This document shows positions 11,825-23,596 of a DNA stretch of 64,000 nt, piece after piece; within the stretch, counting starts at the first letter, position 1, and each line of letters starts with the position of its first letter. The stretch is from NCBI RefSeq assembly GCF_002865645.1, contig NW_020194515.1, positions 310,001 to 374,000 on the forward strand, in the 5' to 3' direction. This stretch comes from Hyaloscypha bicolor E. Lineage: Eukaryota; Ascomycota; Leotiomycetes; Helotiales; Hyaloscyphaceae. Below the pieces are notes generated by a model. It saw nothing but the letters and a program-made list of their open reading frames with translations. It was not told the origin of the DNA and made no database searches. The position numbers were made by a program, and so were the translations under genes.

Positions 11825-12335
11825 CTTTGAAAGGTGATTCTACGAGAGATGAAGGACCCGAAAGACCAATGTTTGATGATACTGTACTGAAGCATACTCG
11901 GGACAATTCGCCACGTGTAGTTGGTAAGCGGGAAGAGATTCCTGAATCTTCCGAGGTAATCTCACCTTAATGAAAGAATCCTACTGTATTTCTGGATTCC
12001 AATGTCCCAGTACCGTAATACCATGTACATTAAGAGAAAAATCGAGATAAACTATAGGATTGATACAATTACATGAGATAAGTGGAAGATGAATATTCAG
12101 AAGCCCCAGGAGGTCGGCATCTCGGCGCGGCGGTGCCGATGTGGAGATGTGGCGCAAGGTTGACCAAGCTTCAATGCGATAAGTCACCGTGTCAACATCG
12201 AACAAGCGCTTTCTGCCAGCTTTTTTTTCGAACGGACGCCTCCATCACCAAACAGCTATGGGCACGTAGTCCCCAGAGGCAGCAAGGACATTTACTGCTT
12301 GCATTTAATCCAATCGAACGAACCGCACAAGGACG
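11825..12335. promoter_or_regulatory. divergent promoter region, CMD gene / HRD1
   Basis: 511 bp separate the start codons of the CMD-family gene (minus) and HRD1 (plus). Regulatory sequence for both must lie here or in their leaders. I see no unambiguous TATA box or unfolded-protein-response element that I would defend. Confidence 0.45.
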
Positions 12336-15027
12336 ATGGGGCGACTCGCGTGGTATGCTGGGGTAAGCGCTCCTCCCCCATAAAGCTTCAACAAACCGTC
12401 GTGACTGACAGCTCTCAGGTTTCCACAGCCCTGGCAGGAGGAGTGATTGTTTCTGCCTTCAATCAAAGGGCAAATTTCTATTCGGCATGTGTGTATCTAG
12501 CGCAAAGCAATTTGTGTCTGATGGTTAGCAATGGAAACTCCTCGCAGAGCAAGTGACTGACGACTGGTAGATACTTATCAACCTCATCCTCTTCATGTAT
12601 GGCAGCTTTATGTACGGACTTCAAAGGCTTTGCTATGGAGCACTGCGACCTATTGAAATCGAGCAGCTCTACGAAAAGGCCTGGTTTGCGATTACGGAAA
12701 CATGTCTCGCCATGACGATATTCAGGGAGGAAGTCGGGGCTTGGTTCTTGGTGATGTTTGTTGCTCTATTGACGGGCAAGGTGTGGGGATGGATTGGGGA
12801 TGGGAGGGTGGAAGTTCTCGAGCAACAACCCCCTGCGAATCCACGACTCTTCCACATCCGTTTGACAATTTCCCTCGGCATGTCAGTTCTTTACGACCTG
12901 GGGTTGATGAATTACACTATCAACACCGTAATCCAACAGGCAAGGCCGAACATGATGGTCATGTTCCTGTTCGAATTCGCCATCTTGACAACCTCGTCAT
13001 TTGCAACATCCTTTCGATACTGCATATCCTTGATCGAGGCCAAGGTCGTCAAGAAGCAAACCCAAGAGAGACTTCTGGAACGCCGAAGAGAGGTCAGAGA
13101 AGAAAGGGCTGAGATGATCAGACAACGAGAGGCTGCAGTAGCTGCAGCTGGTGAAGGAAGTGATGCCGTTCCCTCGGATGAACCGCTACCTTCTGAGGAT
13201 GATGTAGATGAGATGGATATTGAGGTTCCAGGATGGGAAACTAAGGGCCATTGGGTGTTGACCCTTGATCTTATCACAGGTAAGTCAGCTCTTCTAGCCT
13301 CGTCCTTCACTTCTGCTCACTATCTAGATTTCGTCAAACTCGGCATCTACGTCACATTCTTCGTTATTCTTCTCATGTTCTACGGCTTGCCGATTCATAT
13401 CATGCGTGATCTGTTTTTGACCGCACGGTCGTTCACCAAACGGCTCACTGCATTCATGAAGTATCGCCGCGCTACACGAGATATGAACAAATTATATGAG
13501 GATGCTACAGTTGAAGACATCCAGAGAGAGGATACATGTATTATCTGCAGAGAAGAAATGAGGCCTTGGTCTGTCACAAATCCCCAACCACCGCTTGCAG
13601 CACCGGGCGCTATCCCACCTGCTCGACCTGCAACTACAGTCAACGAACGGTCAAGACCGAAGAAACTACCGTGTGGACATATCCTCCATCTCGGCTGTCT
13701 CAAGAGCTGGCTCGAACGTCAACAAATGTGTCCAACGTGCCGACGGAGCGTTGTCGTCGACCCACAACAGGCACAGAGAGACGCAGCAAACATCAACCCG
13801 GCTGGCGGTGCAGCTCAACCTGCCTTGCCCGGTCAACAGGACGGAGCTGGAGCACCACCTCCAGCCGCCAATCGCGGTGCTGGTCGAGGTATGCGAATGC
13901 TCAATCTTGGGCCAGTAAGGATTGGTTTTGGGCAGGCCAACCTTCAAGATCTTGCACAAGGCTTAGGAGGTGCTCAACCGGGTCAGGAGAATGCCGCAGG
14001 GGGAGGACCGCGGGTCTACGGATTAGAATTAGGGATCCCCCGCAGACTCCAACCTCAACCGCAACAACCAGCTCAAGGAGGAGCAAGTTCCTCTACATCA
14101 AGCACGTTGCAGGATCACCTGCAGCAGGTAGAGCAGCAAATCGTGGCAGAAATCAGGAGTCTGCAAATCACACAGCAGGAGCTCCAATTAGTACAGCTAT
14201 TACAGGCTGAGCTTGCTAGGCTTCGACTTATACAGAGTGGGCAAGCGGATTCATTGACAGCAAATTTCCAAATGCCCCAGATGCCTCAGTTAGGGCCATT
14301 AGCCGGCAGACACGCTCCAGTGGTTACGATGCCAGTTCCCCAAATGCAACGACACGGGGCGCGATCAAACGCAGCAGCTATACCCGCAGGTAGTGCTGAT
14401 CTTCCCCCTGGGGTCACAATCCCGGAAGGGTGGTCTTTGCTACCGCTGCAAAGATTTGACGGATTAACGGGTGTTCCGCCAGCAGCGAGTGTACCTATCC
14501 AAAGACCTGCAGCAAATGCAGCAGCGGCCCCCACAGCCACCACTTCACTGATGGGAGTCAGCCCTATGACCGGAATTTCTAATAATATACTGACACCCAC
14601 ACCCACGACTAATCCCGAGAATCACTCACAGGCGTCATCCGTTGATTCGTCCGACACCAACGCCATTCATACTCCGCCCTCGATCGCAGCCGACCAATTG
14701 AATGCACCGGTCTTGCATACCTCAATACAAGACCAAAGTACCACCGATTCAAGCACTGCTTTGGAAGCCCTCGCTGCACAGCAGGATTCTTCTGTGTTGC
14801 CGAACTGGGGGGCTTCTCAGTTATTTTCGGCTCCAAGCAGAGCGGCTAATAGCGATAATGCGAGTTCAAGCATTGCACTGCCTCGGGAGGGACGGGAGGT
14901 GTCGGTCGACGAAAGGCCGTCGTCCTTTGTTGAACCTGAGACCGAGGAAGAACAACATAGAAAAGAAAAGGGAAAGGCAAAAGCTGCAACGGTGGAGGAC
15001 ACGGTTGACGAGGCAGAAGGCTCGTAA
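12336..15027 (+). CDS. hrd1: ERAD E3 ubiquitin ligase HRD1 (synoviolin)
   Basis: Four exons: 12336-12362, 12419-12523, 12571-13279 and 13328-15027, giving 846 residues. The last intron (48 nt) is in frame, so an unspliced reading also stays open. HRD1 is the multi-spanning ER ligase that ubiquitinates misfolded proteins during retrotranslocation. The N-terminal 300 residues are a series of hydrophobic segments (for example [45 protein letters not shown]). The RING-H2 domain spans about residues 351-420 (CIIC, then [15 protein letters not shown], then CPTC), with about 35 Pro/Ala-rich residues after the first Cys pair; yeast Hrd1 has an insertion there too. The remaining 430 residues form a Gln/Ala/Pro-rich cytosolic tail, longer than in animals. 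The second intron has an unusual GTTAGC donor. Start: short first exon MGRLAWYAG, matching the family N-terminus. Confidence 0.92.
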
Positions 15028-16707
15028 ATCCATTGTACGATTGATGCATTTGTGGCGTTAGGCGGCAGGTCATTCACTGTAAATGACTGGAAGCGGTATA
15101 CTCCTTTTGAATAAAAAAAATTGACTAGGCGCATAATTCCCGTGGTACATTTACTGCGAGCGTGAAATTCCATTCGAATTCTTTAATTGGATAAGAATGA
15201 AATGGCTTTTTCAGCGCTGTGTCAGATCCTCTTCAAACTAGACAGCTGTTTTGAACTTGGCACACTCTTCTCCAAATTTCTCCCCTGCGCAAGCTATCAT
15301 TTCCATCTCGCAGGACGCAGGAGTCAGAAAGGCGGCAACATCCTTCCCTTCCCAATCACGCTCACAATCTCATCTTTGCAAGATTGTGTCACTACGAAGC
15401 AGATGCACCAGCCCCCACACTTTTGCCCCAAGGAAATGGGGATGGCACATCATCCTGAATGCCCTCACGAAATGTGTGTCAATCGGTTTGCCAGTCTCTG
15501 AGACATTCACGCCGTGTGATGATCCTGAAACGCAGCCTTGAAGCCACGCCAAGTGCCTATTAAAAGATAGCGAGCAGGAGGTTGGAGTTGGGCATTGGGT
15601 TGGCAAGCCTAAGCGGCCAGGATATCAGCCCTACGGCCCTATCTTCCCGCTTGTTGGTCGTTGGCCACGTGTGAGAGCATCTGGCTTAGAGAAGATAAGG
15701 GTTTGGAGGGCTTGCACAAATGTCGCGCAGTGGCTTGCTTGTTTGTTGCTTTGATGGGTCGAAAATTCCCTAACACAAAATGGAGGGGAAATAGCATGGC
15801 CTGTGGTCTGATCTGTCCTGTTTTCCTTCGAATCCTTCTTCGGCGCGTAGACTTGACGAATAGCTGAGCAGTGTTAGCACAAGAAAAGTTGTTCCGAGTC
15901 TTGTGAAGGCTGCAACTAAGATTTGCGGTTTGTGGATGGAAGGATATCTCGAGAAGGCTCGCGGTAGAGACGAAATCCAACACTGATTTACAATATCCCA
16001 GCTCAAGTTGGACGTGTATATGTGATAGAACTTTGGTATGCTGGAAATTTCGAGACATTCAAGGGGAGTAGTGTTTAAACATACTATAATTCAGGTGTGC
16101 ATTTAGGGAGGAAGCACTTGCAATGTCCAACTTGACTGGTACTTTGAAATGTGTGCCGCGCTTTCTGTTCCCAGCGAGGAAGGGATACCTAAGTGCTTAG
16201 CTTCGGCTATGTCACTCAATATGTAGAGCTTTGCGGTACATTGAGCTCGTGTTCACCGTCTCGAAACTAAGAGTGAATTATCTCCCTTTAAATTACACAT
16301 CGACTTAATGTTCCATCGTACTTTCGTACATTGAATTTGATCTGAAGATTCCTAGAGTGAATCATGCTTTCAAAATCGGCCGTTATCCCATTTCAATTTG
16401 TGAGTGAATCTGAATTCTTCGTTGCAAATCGTGTCAATGTACCCAAGTACTTTGGTACAGTGATTGGACGCTCTCATCGAGTCTCCAATCGCTCTCCTGT
16501 AGTTTGGAGGTCTCAATGTATCGAGGGAATTGCGATGAGAAACAGAACCTCGCGGCCCAGGATCCACTTAGGTAAAGGGACCAAGAACTTGACACAATTT
16601 ATTAATCTAATTGTACTAGACCGACCTCGTACATTGAGTGCTGTAGACTTCCACAGTCTGCCTCTCTGTCGTAAACATAATTCCACTATGCTTATTTGTT
16701 AAAGCTC
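15028..16707. other. intergenic, no gene seen
   Basis: This covers the 3' side of HRD1 up to the 3' end of the minus-strand DUF7730-like gene. Frames of up to 139 codons occur on the minus strand but have no recognisable motif or exon partners. The motif GTACATTGA recurs loosely around 16200-16640, without a regular period. No RNA gene was found. Confidence 0.5.
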
Positions 16708-17563
16708 TCAGGTAATTGGACCCCCAAGCGCAGCGAGCACATTATCGTAAGGCCCCATCATTACTTCTAACTCCCTCTGGATAGCATTCAACTGCGCCCC
16801 CAGAACCTTCGTGCTGACCCAATTCGAGATGCTCAATGCCATGAAGTGGTCGGGTCCAACGGGAGAGTAACGGAAATCAGAAAGGGTGAAGCGTGCGAGA
16901 ATGTCGGCGCCCGTGCAATGAAAGCCAGGCTCTGAAAAGGGGGACTCGATCCCCACAATAGAGGGAGAGGGAGCCGGCCCATTACTGCTAGTGAACGTGA
17001 GAGAGTTTAGGGCGCGGAGGGTCGTCCAGCGGAACTTGGAGAGTAGGAACGTGGGGTTTGGGTCGTTGGCTGAGAGGGCGTTAGTGATAAATGATGCAGT
17101 AAGGGCGAGCAAAGGGGCTCACGAAGACATATAGTGAAGGCGTTTTTGCCATATAGAATTGGTGTTGTTTCTTCATTCACCTTCTTGCAGGTTCGAAGGA
17201 TGGCGATAGGAGGATATGGGTTGTTTGTGGTGGATGAATCCGGTTTCTGGGAGCCAATGTCGATGACTTCAGGAGATGTCAGGAGAACATCGTAGATCTA
17301 TACTTTGTCAGTATCGTATCACAGTGATCTTAGAGAGCTAGAAATGGGGTGAACGCTGCCAAGTACTTGGTCAGACATACGTGTACGCGAATTTCTACAG
17401 GCAAGTCCATAAAGTTGAAGAGACCCTTCGTCTGGATAGTGTTCGTCCTCGCTGATCCACCTTCCGCCAGGTGTTCCTCTCCGTAGCTCATGCTCTCCCT
17501 CCCCAGATCCATCGTCTCCGAGTCACGTGTCGAGCTTTGATGCAGCTTCTGCATGGACTCCAT
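16708..17563 (-). CDS. small fungal DUF7730/F-box-like protein
   Basis: Three exons on the minus strand: 17563-17381, 17297-17123 and 17069-16708, giving 239 residues. Introns are GTATGT...TAG and GTGAGC...CAG; the second has a CTAAC branch point. After a variable 50-residue N-terminus comes FNFMDLPVEIRVHIYDVLL, the F-box-like LPxEIRxxIY opening of DUF7730-type proteins, and then AILRTCKKVNEETTPILYG, the second signature of the family. Both signatures cross or abut exon joins, which supports the splicing. Function of the family is unknown; the motif resembles substrate receptors but no Skp1 interaction is shown. The open frame continues upstream to 18118, but that extension reads like non-coding DNA, so I start at 17563 (A at -3). 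The gene diverges from glycogenin. Confidence 0.72.
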
Positions 17564-18519
17564 GCTTCGATAGAGGGGGTGTGGTGAGCTGCAGCGTTGC
17601 ACGCAGCAATAAATGTGCTTTTTGTCGCGGGTGCAGACAGAGCTCGTATGAGTGCAGCAGAGATGTGCAGCGATACCGCGTGGGTGCCTGAGCAGAGACC
17701 GTTCTGCGCACCGTTGGCTGGCTGGTGTCTCAGAGTGTCTTCCAACCACCAACGGTTTTCTGGCCAGGCTGAAGCCTCGAGAAACTGCACTGCATCTGCC
17801 ACTGCCCCTCGCTCGCTTCGAACTCCCCGATGGCCCGATGTGGCGGAGAATGCAGACAAAGTGCGATGCAGCAGCTATAATACCTTCTTGGATCCCATCA
17901 TCCCACGCTGGCGCCGGAGGTCGGAGCAGAGCAGTCACACGGTGGACGAGCAGCTTCGAGACGCACCATGCGGAAAGGATATGCAAACGATTCGCGGGGT
18001 AGCTCTTGCCGCTGTGCGATGATAGGATGGATGGAAGCACTGCGCGGAGATGTCCAATGACACCGAGAACCAAGTTGGATGGAACTTTCAAACCCGCTTC
18101 TAGCGCAACGTCCGTCATAGGGAACCTTTGTGCCGTCTAAGGCTTGCACGAGAGCTCCAATCTTCAAATGTCCCACGACTATCTGGAACATCGACTTTCT
18201 CAAGCTTCAGATGTTCATTCTCTTCCTATTCCCGTCGCCCCCTTTCAAATCTGCCATGACGGTCTCTTCCAGCTGCAGCATGCACGCATTTTGAGTTTAT
18301 GCGTCTGCCATTCCGTCCATCACCAGCCACGCACCACCCTCCCCTCCCTGATTTCGAGCTTCCCCCGCCAAGCGATCCATAATAACCGGTCCCGCCATCG
18401 CCCCAAGCTGCCGTCTTCTGCAATCTCCTTCCTCAACCACTTTGCTTTGGTCGTATTCTAGCCAGTGATTCGAGAAGAACTCCTTCTAGGAATCGTTACC
18501 TGGCAACAAGAAAGAAGCA
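17564..18519. promoter_or_regulatory. divergent intergenic region, DUF7730-like gene / glycogenin
   Basis: 956 bp between two start codons pointing away from each other. Pyrimidine-rich stretches occur before the glycogenin start (around 18330-18440), as is common in fungal promoters. No specific binding site is claimed. Confidence 0.4.
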
Positions 18520-20880
18520 ATGGCTTCTGAAGGAGAAGATGTTTACGCGACGGTATGCGCTGCTCTGCTCCTGCCAACTTATGATACCTAGTCTAGTTAC
18601 TGACGAATTGCTCTAGGTGCTTCTTTCGGACTCGTACCTGTAAGAAACCCACAATGCCTCCAGTACGCGGGAAAACATACTTACTGAAGCGTCAGACCCG
18701 GTGCGTTAGTGTTGGCACACAGCTTGAAAGATGCTGGCACGACCAAGAAAATAGCTGTGCTCGTCACCACCGACACTGTATCAGCAGATGCCATGGCTCA
18801 ACTTCAAGTAAGAACCACAACAGTTCAAGCCCATTGATTTGTCTAATTCTTGCAGACTCTATTCGACTTCATCATTCCCGTCGAGCGAATTGTAAACGAA
18901 TCCCAAGCAAACCTCTCTCTCATGGGTCGCCTCGACCTACATTCAACCTTTACAAAGATCGCATTATGGAAGCAGCTGCAATTTCGAAAGATAGTGTACA
19001 TGGATGCCGATATGGTTGCTCTTCGTGCGCCAGATGAATTGTTTGATCTGTCACATCCATTTTCAGCAGCTCCAGATATCGGATGGCCTGATCTTTTCAA
19101 TACTGGATTGCTGGTTTTGACACCCAATATGGGAGATTATTACGCGTTGCTTGCAATGGCACAACGGGGAATTTCTTTCGATGGCGCAGACCAAGGTCTA
19201 TTGAATATGCACTTCAAAGACAATTTCAATCGCCTAAGCTTCACCTACAATGTAACTCCGTCGGCACACTACCAATACCTCCCAGCGTACCGGCATTTCC
19301 AGTCGAGTATTAGTGCGACCCACTTCATCGGCCAAAACAAGCCTTGGAACCAGGGAAGAGATGCAAACAGAGGCTCTACTCCGTATGACGAAATGGTTGG
19401 CAGATGGTGGGCAGTTTATGACCGACACTATCGAGAATCCGTGAGTGTGATCGTTTGTCCTCTCTTAGACATTTGATTAACATTGAACAGTCCGTGAGGA
19501 GCACCCCGGAAGGTGCATCAACAATTGTCCAGTATCATACGAAAGGCGAATTCCAACCCGTTGCCCCAGCGATTACGATTACACCAACACATCAGCCCGA
19601 AGAGAGCGACAGTGAGATATTCCACCCAAGCGCTGAACAACCTTTACATGAGACTATCGAAATCCCGGAAGAAGTGGAAGAAGCTTATGTTTCTCCAGTT
19701 CAAACGAATCTGGAGGCGGAGAGTCAACCAGAACCGGCGCCAGAACCTGAATACCACCCCGAACCCGAAATCACCTATGCTCCTTGGGATGCCAGCAGGT
19801 TAGTTGTACAGAGAATTCGTTGAAGTCTCATTCTGACAATAAACAGAGGCCCACCACCAGCAGACTCCATGCCAGAAGCCTCCAACTTCCCAGCAACTCA
19901 TTATGACATGTCTGCAGATCCTACGCCATTCAAAGCCCCAGAACGGTATCCTGATCCACCAAAGGATATGTATTACGAAGTACCCAAGACCCCGACTTAC
20001 CAAAAGCCAGCACCAATTTTCCCATGGGAGTTAAATGCACCTAGAGCGAGTCGAGTTTTTCCCGAAGATAATGATGTTGGTGTGCCAGAACCCCCAAGCC
20101 TTATCGACCCAGGCCCAGCGCCAACCGATGAAGAAAAACCTGAAGACAAAAGCGCACCAGTCACACCCACCACTCCAACCATCCAACTCACACCTGCTGA
20201 TCCTTGGCAGACTTATACCCGTGGGAACGCCTGGGACGATATCCCTGAGATCGAGCGGTACATCGGAAGCTTGCAAAAGAATCGCAAGGGCAACATCCAA
20301 GTACTGCAGGGGTATGGCTCAGGTATAGCAGAAGTGTCCAGTCCGGGTGCCAGAAGGCAGAGCATGAAGCTCACGGACTTTCCATCAGAGCTTGAACGGC
20401 CCAGTTTGCCCGTTACCCCGGCTCCCATCCGCAGACCCAGCTTCTGGGGCGAAGAACGAGATGAAGATGGCGAGCTACCAGCTGCGGAAGGAGTACCTTC
20501 TCAGGAGGACTGGGTACTTCTATCAATCTTAATGCGTGAGGTCTTTTTCTTACTCTGTGCAGGATCCGGCGGTCCAACTGGAGCAGCTCGCGCGGCGCCA
20601 GTCGGACGTGTTAGCAAATAAGTTAGGCAAGGATGGTGTCCATCCGCGGGAAATCCCTCTGAGACCACTTCCTTACGGATCGGAGGGTGTTGCTTCTCCT
20701 ACTTATGTTGCTCAAAGCCCTTCGGGTGGAGCAACGGGATTGGATTCTATGCCACGAACAAGAATCGAGGAACCAAGTTACAAAGGACCCTCCGCAATGT
20801 GGGAGAAGGATGAGACGTTTCCTTACAAGGAAACACCTGCAGGAGCGACCGAGGAGGAGAAGGATGTTCTCGAGAACTGA
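18520..20880 (+). CDS. glycogenin (GT8 glucosyltransferase)
   Basis: Seven exons: 18520-18552, 18617-18639, 18696-18807, 18856-19440, 19491-19798, 19847-20513 and 20563-20880, giving 681 residues. Glycogenin glucosylates itself from UDP-glucose and primes glycogen synthesis in the cytosol. The GT8 catalytic domain fills about residues 1-265: LLSDSYLPGALVLAHSL, the metal-binding DAD (106-108) in IVYMDADMVAL, NTGLLVL, DGADQGLLN and HFIGQNKPW. The acceptor Tyr is probably one of those in the YQYLPAYRHF segment. The rest is a long Pro/Glu-rich linker, ending in a conserved-looking WQTYTRGNAWDDIPEIERYI helix and a tail. The short tryptophan/asparagine-rich C-terminal piece could contact glycogen synthase, as in animals (inference). 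Exon 2 is only 23 nt; the YLPG motif is completed across its 3' join. Confidence 0.9.
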
Positions 20881-22196
20881 ACCCGTAATGCCTAACGTTT
20901 ATTGCTACGCAACTCATGTACAATTACCTTTCTCAGTCTTCATATTTGGCATCGATCTTTTTCTCTTCTCAGCAGGCATGGATCATTTGCATTAGCATAT
21001 TGCGAGGCTTTTGCATTTTTCGTTTGTTGCATTTCATTGCATTGTTCCAACTGCATTTGAAGCTTGTTCCGGAATGGCAATGGTGGAATGTATTTAGGGG
21101 TGGTTGTGAAGATCGTTTGCGCAAATGTAGCTATCTGTCATATACCCTGCCGAATGAAGGATTTATATGCTGGTGCCAATCTCTTCGCTCGCGCTTCTTG
21201 ATATTTGGTGATGTTTCCTGATGTGCATCCGCGCGGTGTACGACAAGAACGGCGGAATTCAATTTCCAATGTTCTACCCTAAGGTGGACCATTTCAGATA
21301 CTTGCACTTCGAATGTTCCCTGAGTACTAGTTTATTCAAAGTCACCTTCTTCGATTGTCTCGGAATTGTTTGAATATCCGATTGCTAGCCCTCCCGAGTT
21401 TAAGTAAATGTACAACGTTGACTTGAGACCTTGAAAATTAGTAGCACATTTCCTGTCCACCACGAGGCATCTTATAAGATAAACTCGCTTCCCTTTTGGA
21501 AGGAAGCTAGGGCAGAAACGACTCGAAGCGAATGAAAAGGGCTCGCTTTTACCTACCCACTGTATCCTAATTGACCACAAGCTCAAGGAAAATACAGATT
21601 CGAGAGTCCTTTTTTATGTCAAGTACAATGTACGCGCTCAATTCTCCATCTTTTTAGCTCTCGTTACACCATCCACAGGCCGATGTCCCTGTCGTCCAAC
21701 GGCAGCACCCACATTCTGGACCGCGAGCAAGCTCCATTGGCATCCCACACTCGCCGATTGCAAACTATGGCATATTATTTGCTGTTCAGAGAGCTGGTAG
21801 GACATCTGATATCGGATCTCACTTACGGGGTGACCGTTAACACAATTGAACCTTCTCGAAGTCAGTATTAATTGATCAGCAAGCGAAGGGGAAAAGTTGA
21901 TCTATATTTCGAGAGTCTTTTCACTTGAAGGCATGTTTGAAACGGCAGGGAAACAGCGCAAAACAACTGGGAGATGAAATTTGAGCTCAGAGAATATCAC
22001 GTACTATGTCCTGAGTGAGTTGCGATTCCGCCGCGACAGCTGACCATAGCAGCCTGCAAAGAGAGTCAACCATATTGTTCCAAGAAACTCCGCATTCTGA
22101 CATTTCTGCTGGCACGGTTTTTTGGCACACGTCAAAAAGCCTTTCGCCACGGCAACAACATCGTTGGCTATCTTTAGGTCCAGCTGGGGAGCATGG
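20881..22196. other. intergenic, no gene seen
   Basis: The 3' side of glycogenin, rich in T and in ATT/TTG words. A minus-strand frame at 21332-21586 has no recognisable motif. Some of the bases just below 22197 may be more of the decayed helicase, but I could not align them with confidence. Confidence 0.45.
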
Positions 22197-22973
22197 CTAT
22201 ACTTTTGGAAGGTTCTCGAGAGTTTTGCGAAGTACAAGGTTGTCTCTAATGCAAGTCTTGGAAGATTCCCAGTTTTGCAAGTAGCAACGAAGGTTCTGCA
22301 GAGCTTGAAGAAATTCACGCACAGTTGCCCTAGGGCACCACCCGAGATCCTGACTGAAGAGCCAGTAGGTCCGATGCGAAGGGCTTGAGTGACAGTGACG
22401 AGACAAGTCAAATAGCAATATGCAACCTTTGCTTACACGGACGAGATGATTTACTTGAACCGCCGATTCTGAGGACCTTTCGATACCAACATCCAGCAGA
22501 TGTTTCAAGAATTGGTCCAAGGCATGATTTGTATAACACCTATCAATGTTCAGCTACGGTTCAAACAGCTGGAGTTCTTAATTCACAACAATAATCGGTC
22601 ACGATTCAGACATTGACTCCAGTAAAACTCTCATCAAATGAACACCCAAAAAAGATTTTCCTGTGCCAGGAGGGCCTTGGGTCTGTGCGAATTCACGAGT
22701 GAGGGCGGCAATCACAGCTTAGTATTGGCCAAGATCGAGAGAGGTCCGACTTTTGACAAGGTCAATAACTTCAATATCGTCTGGCGATGAACTGGGATCG
22801 ATCAACACGTCAAGTCCATTCCCATCCGTCAAAATTGACCTCAAGGAATACTTGACGTCCATACCGGGAGCGTACAATGGCGGCGGAATGTTGAGAATGG
22901 GGTCGTTGTCCAAAGTACCCATTTGATCCGGAAGAATCCACTGCCGGAATGGCAATCGGTTCAGTCGGTACAT
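22197..22973 (-). pseudogene. remnant of an NFX1-type (ZNFX1-like) SF1 helicase
   Basis: On the minus strand, 22973-22719 reads like the segment ahead of the Walker A of NFX1-type zinc-finger helicases (ILPDQ, then ILNIPPPLYAP, then SLRSILTDGNGLDVLIDP). It is broken by a TAA at 22721-22719 exactly where the family continues; the same frame resumes with AVIAALTREFAQ and the P-loop QGPPGTGKSFLGVHLMRVLL. A second in-frame stop (TGA, 22601-22599) follows. Then, in another frame, comes CYTNHALDQFLKHLLDVG, the next family block. Downstream similarity fades. Full-length relatives exceed 1000 residues and continue with helicase motifs II-VI and zinc fingers; none are seen here. The later stops could be partly an unrecognised intron, but the first stop lies inside a conserved block. 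Relatives have been linked to RNA silencing and RNA surveillance. Confidence 0.75.
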
Positions 22974-23596
22974 TGACTAGAGACTTTCCAGGATGGGAAT
23001 GGAGTTTGCAAAGATAACATCAAGGAAGCTCTATGAGCAGACTATGTGTGTTCTGGCAACTGAGTTGAAGTGTGCTTTCTTGGTTTGCCGTTGAGGCTTT
23101 CACTGACCGTCGACCCAGAACTTTCACCTCCAGTTGGTTGTCAATTGGTGTCATACAATCGCGTTAGAAGAAGGGATTTGCACTCTTTCCGTTGCTACTT
23201 CGTCATTGCACTTCCACTTGGAGACAAAGGGGATCATCATATTGCCACAGGCCCGCTCAAAGTTCCAGAGACTTCACTCTCTCGATGCAATAAGGAGCAA
23301 AAGGGTGGGATCGTCTCTTTCTGAATGCCAAAAAGCTCGGCCATTGAGCAGATAGACACCGTCCATGTGGCTTCACAGCGTGTCCCTTGGTATGACACAA
23401 CACTACACTGCAGCTGCTGGAGAAGATGTTGAAGGTTAAAGTGAACGGTAGTCGTCACCGCTGTGGAGAGGCAAGCGAGCCAGTGATGCCTGTGGCTCCT
23501 TCCCAAAGGGGACTAGCGGTGATGGCCCGGCCTCTGATGCCAACCTCCTCCATTATCCAATTGCATCAACAATCACGCATTGAACCGACAATCAGT
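22974..23596. other. possible further helicase debris, no intact gene
   Basis: The bases between the helicase remnant and the prolidase start carry only short frames with many stops. Some may be the degraded N-terminal part of the helicase, which should lie here on the minus strand. I could not identify a matching block. Confidence 0.35.

Noticed and set aside
13536..14210. 224-codon plus-strand frame inside HRD1
   Set aside because: It is the +1 shadow of the RING and Gln-rich tail of HRD1, with no start context or family match.
15639..16058. 139-codon minus-strand frame downstream of HRD1
   Set aside because: No motif, no exon partner, and Ser/Leu/His-rich composition typical of chance frames in AT-balanced spacer.
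17564..18118. Longer N-terminus for the DUF7730-like gene
   Set aside because: The upstream extension is open but reads like non-coding DNA, whereas the ATG at 17563 has a good context and family-like length follows.
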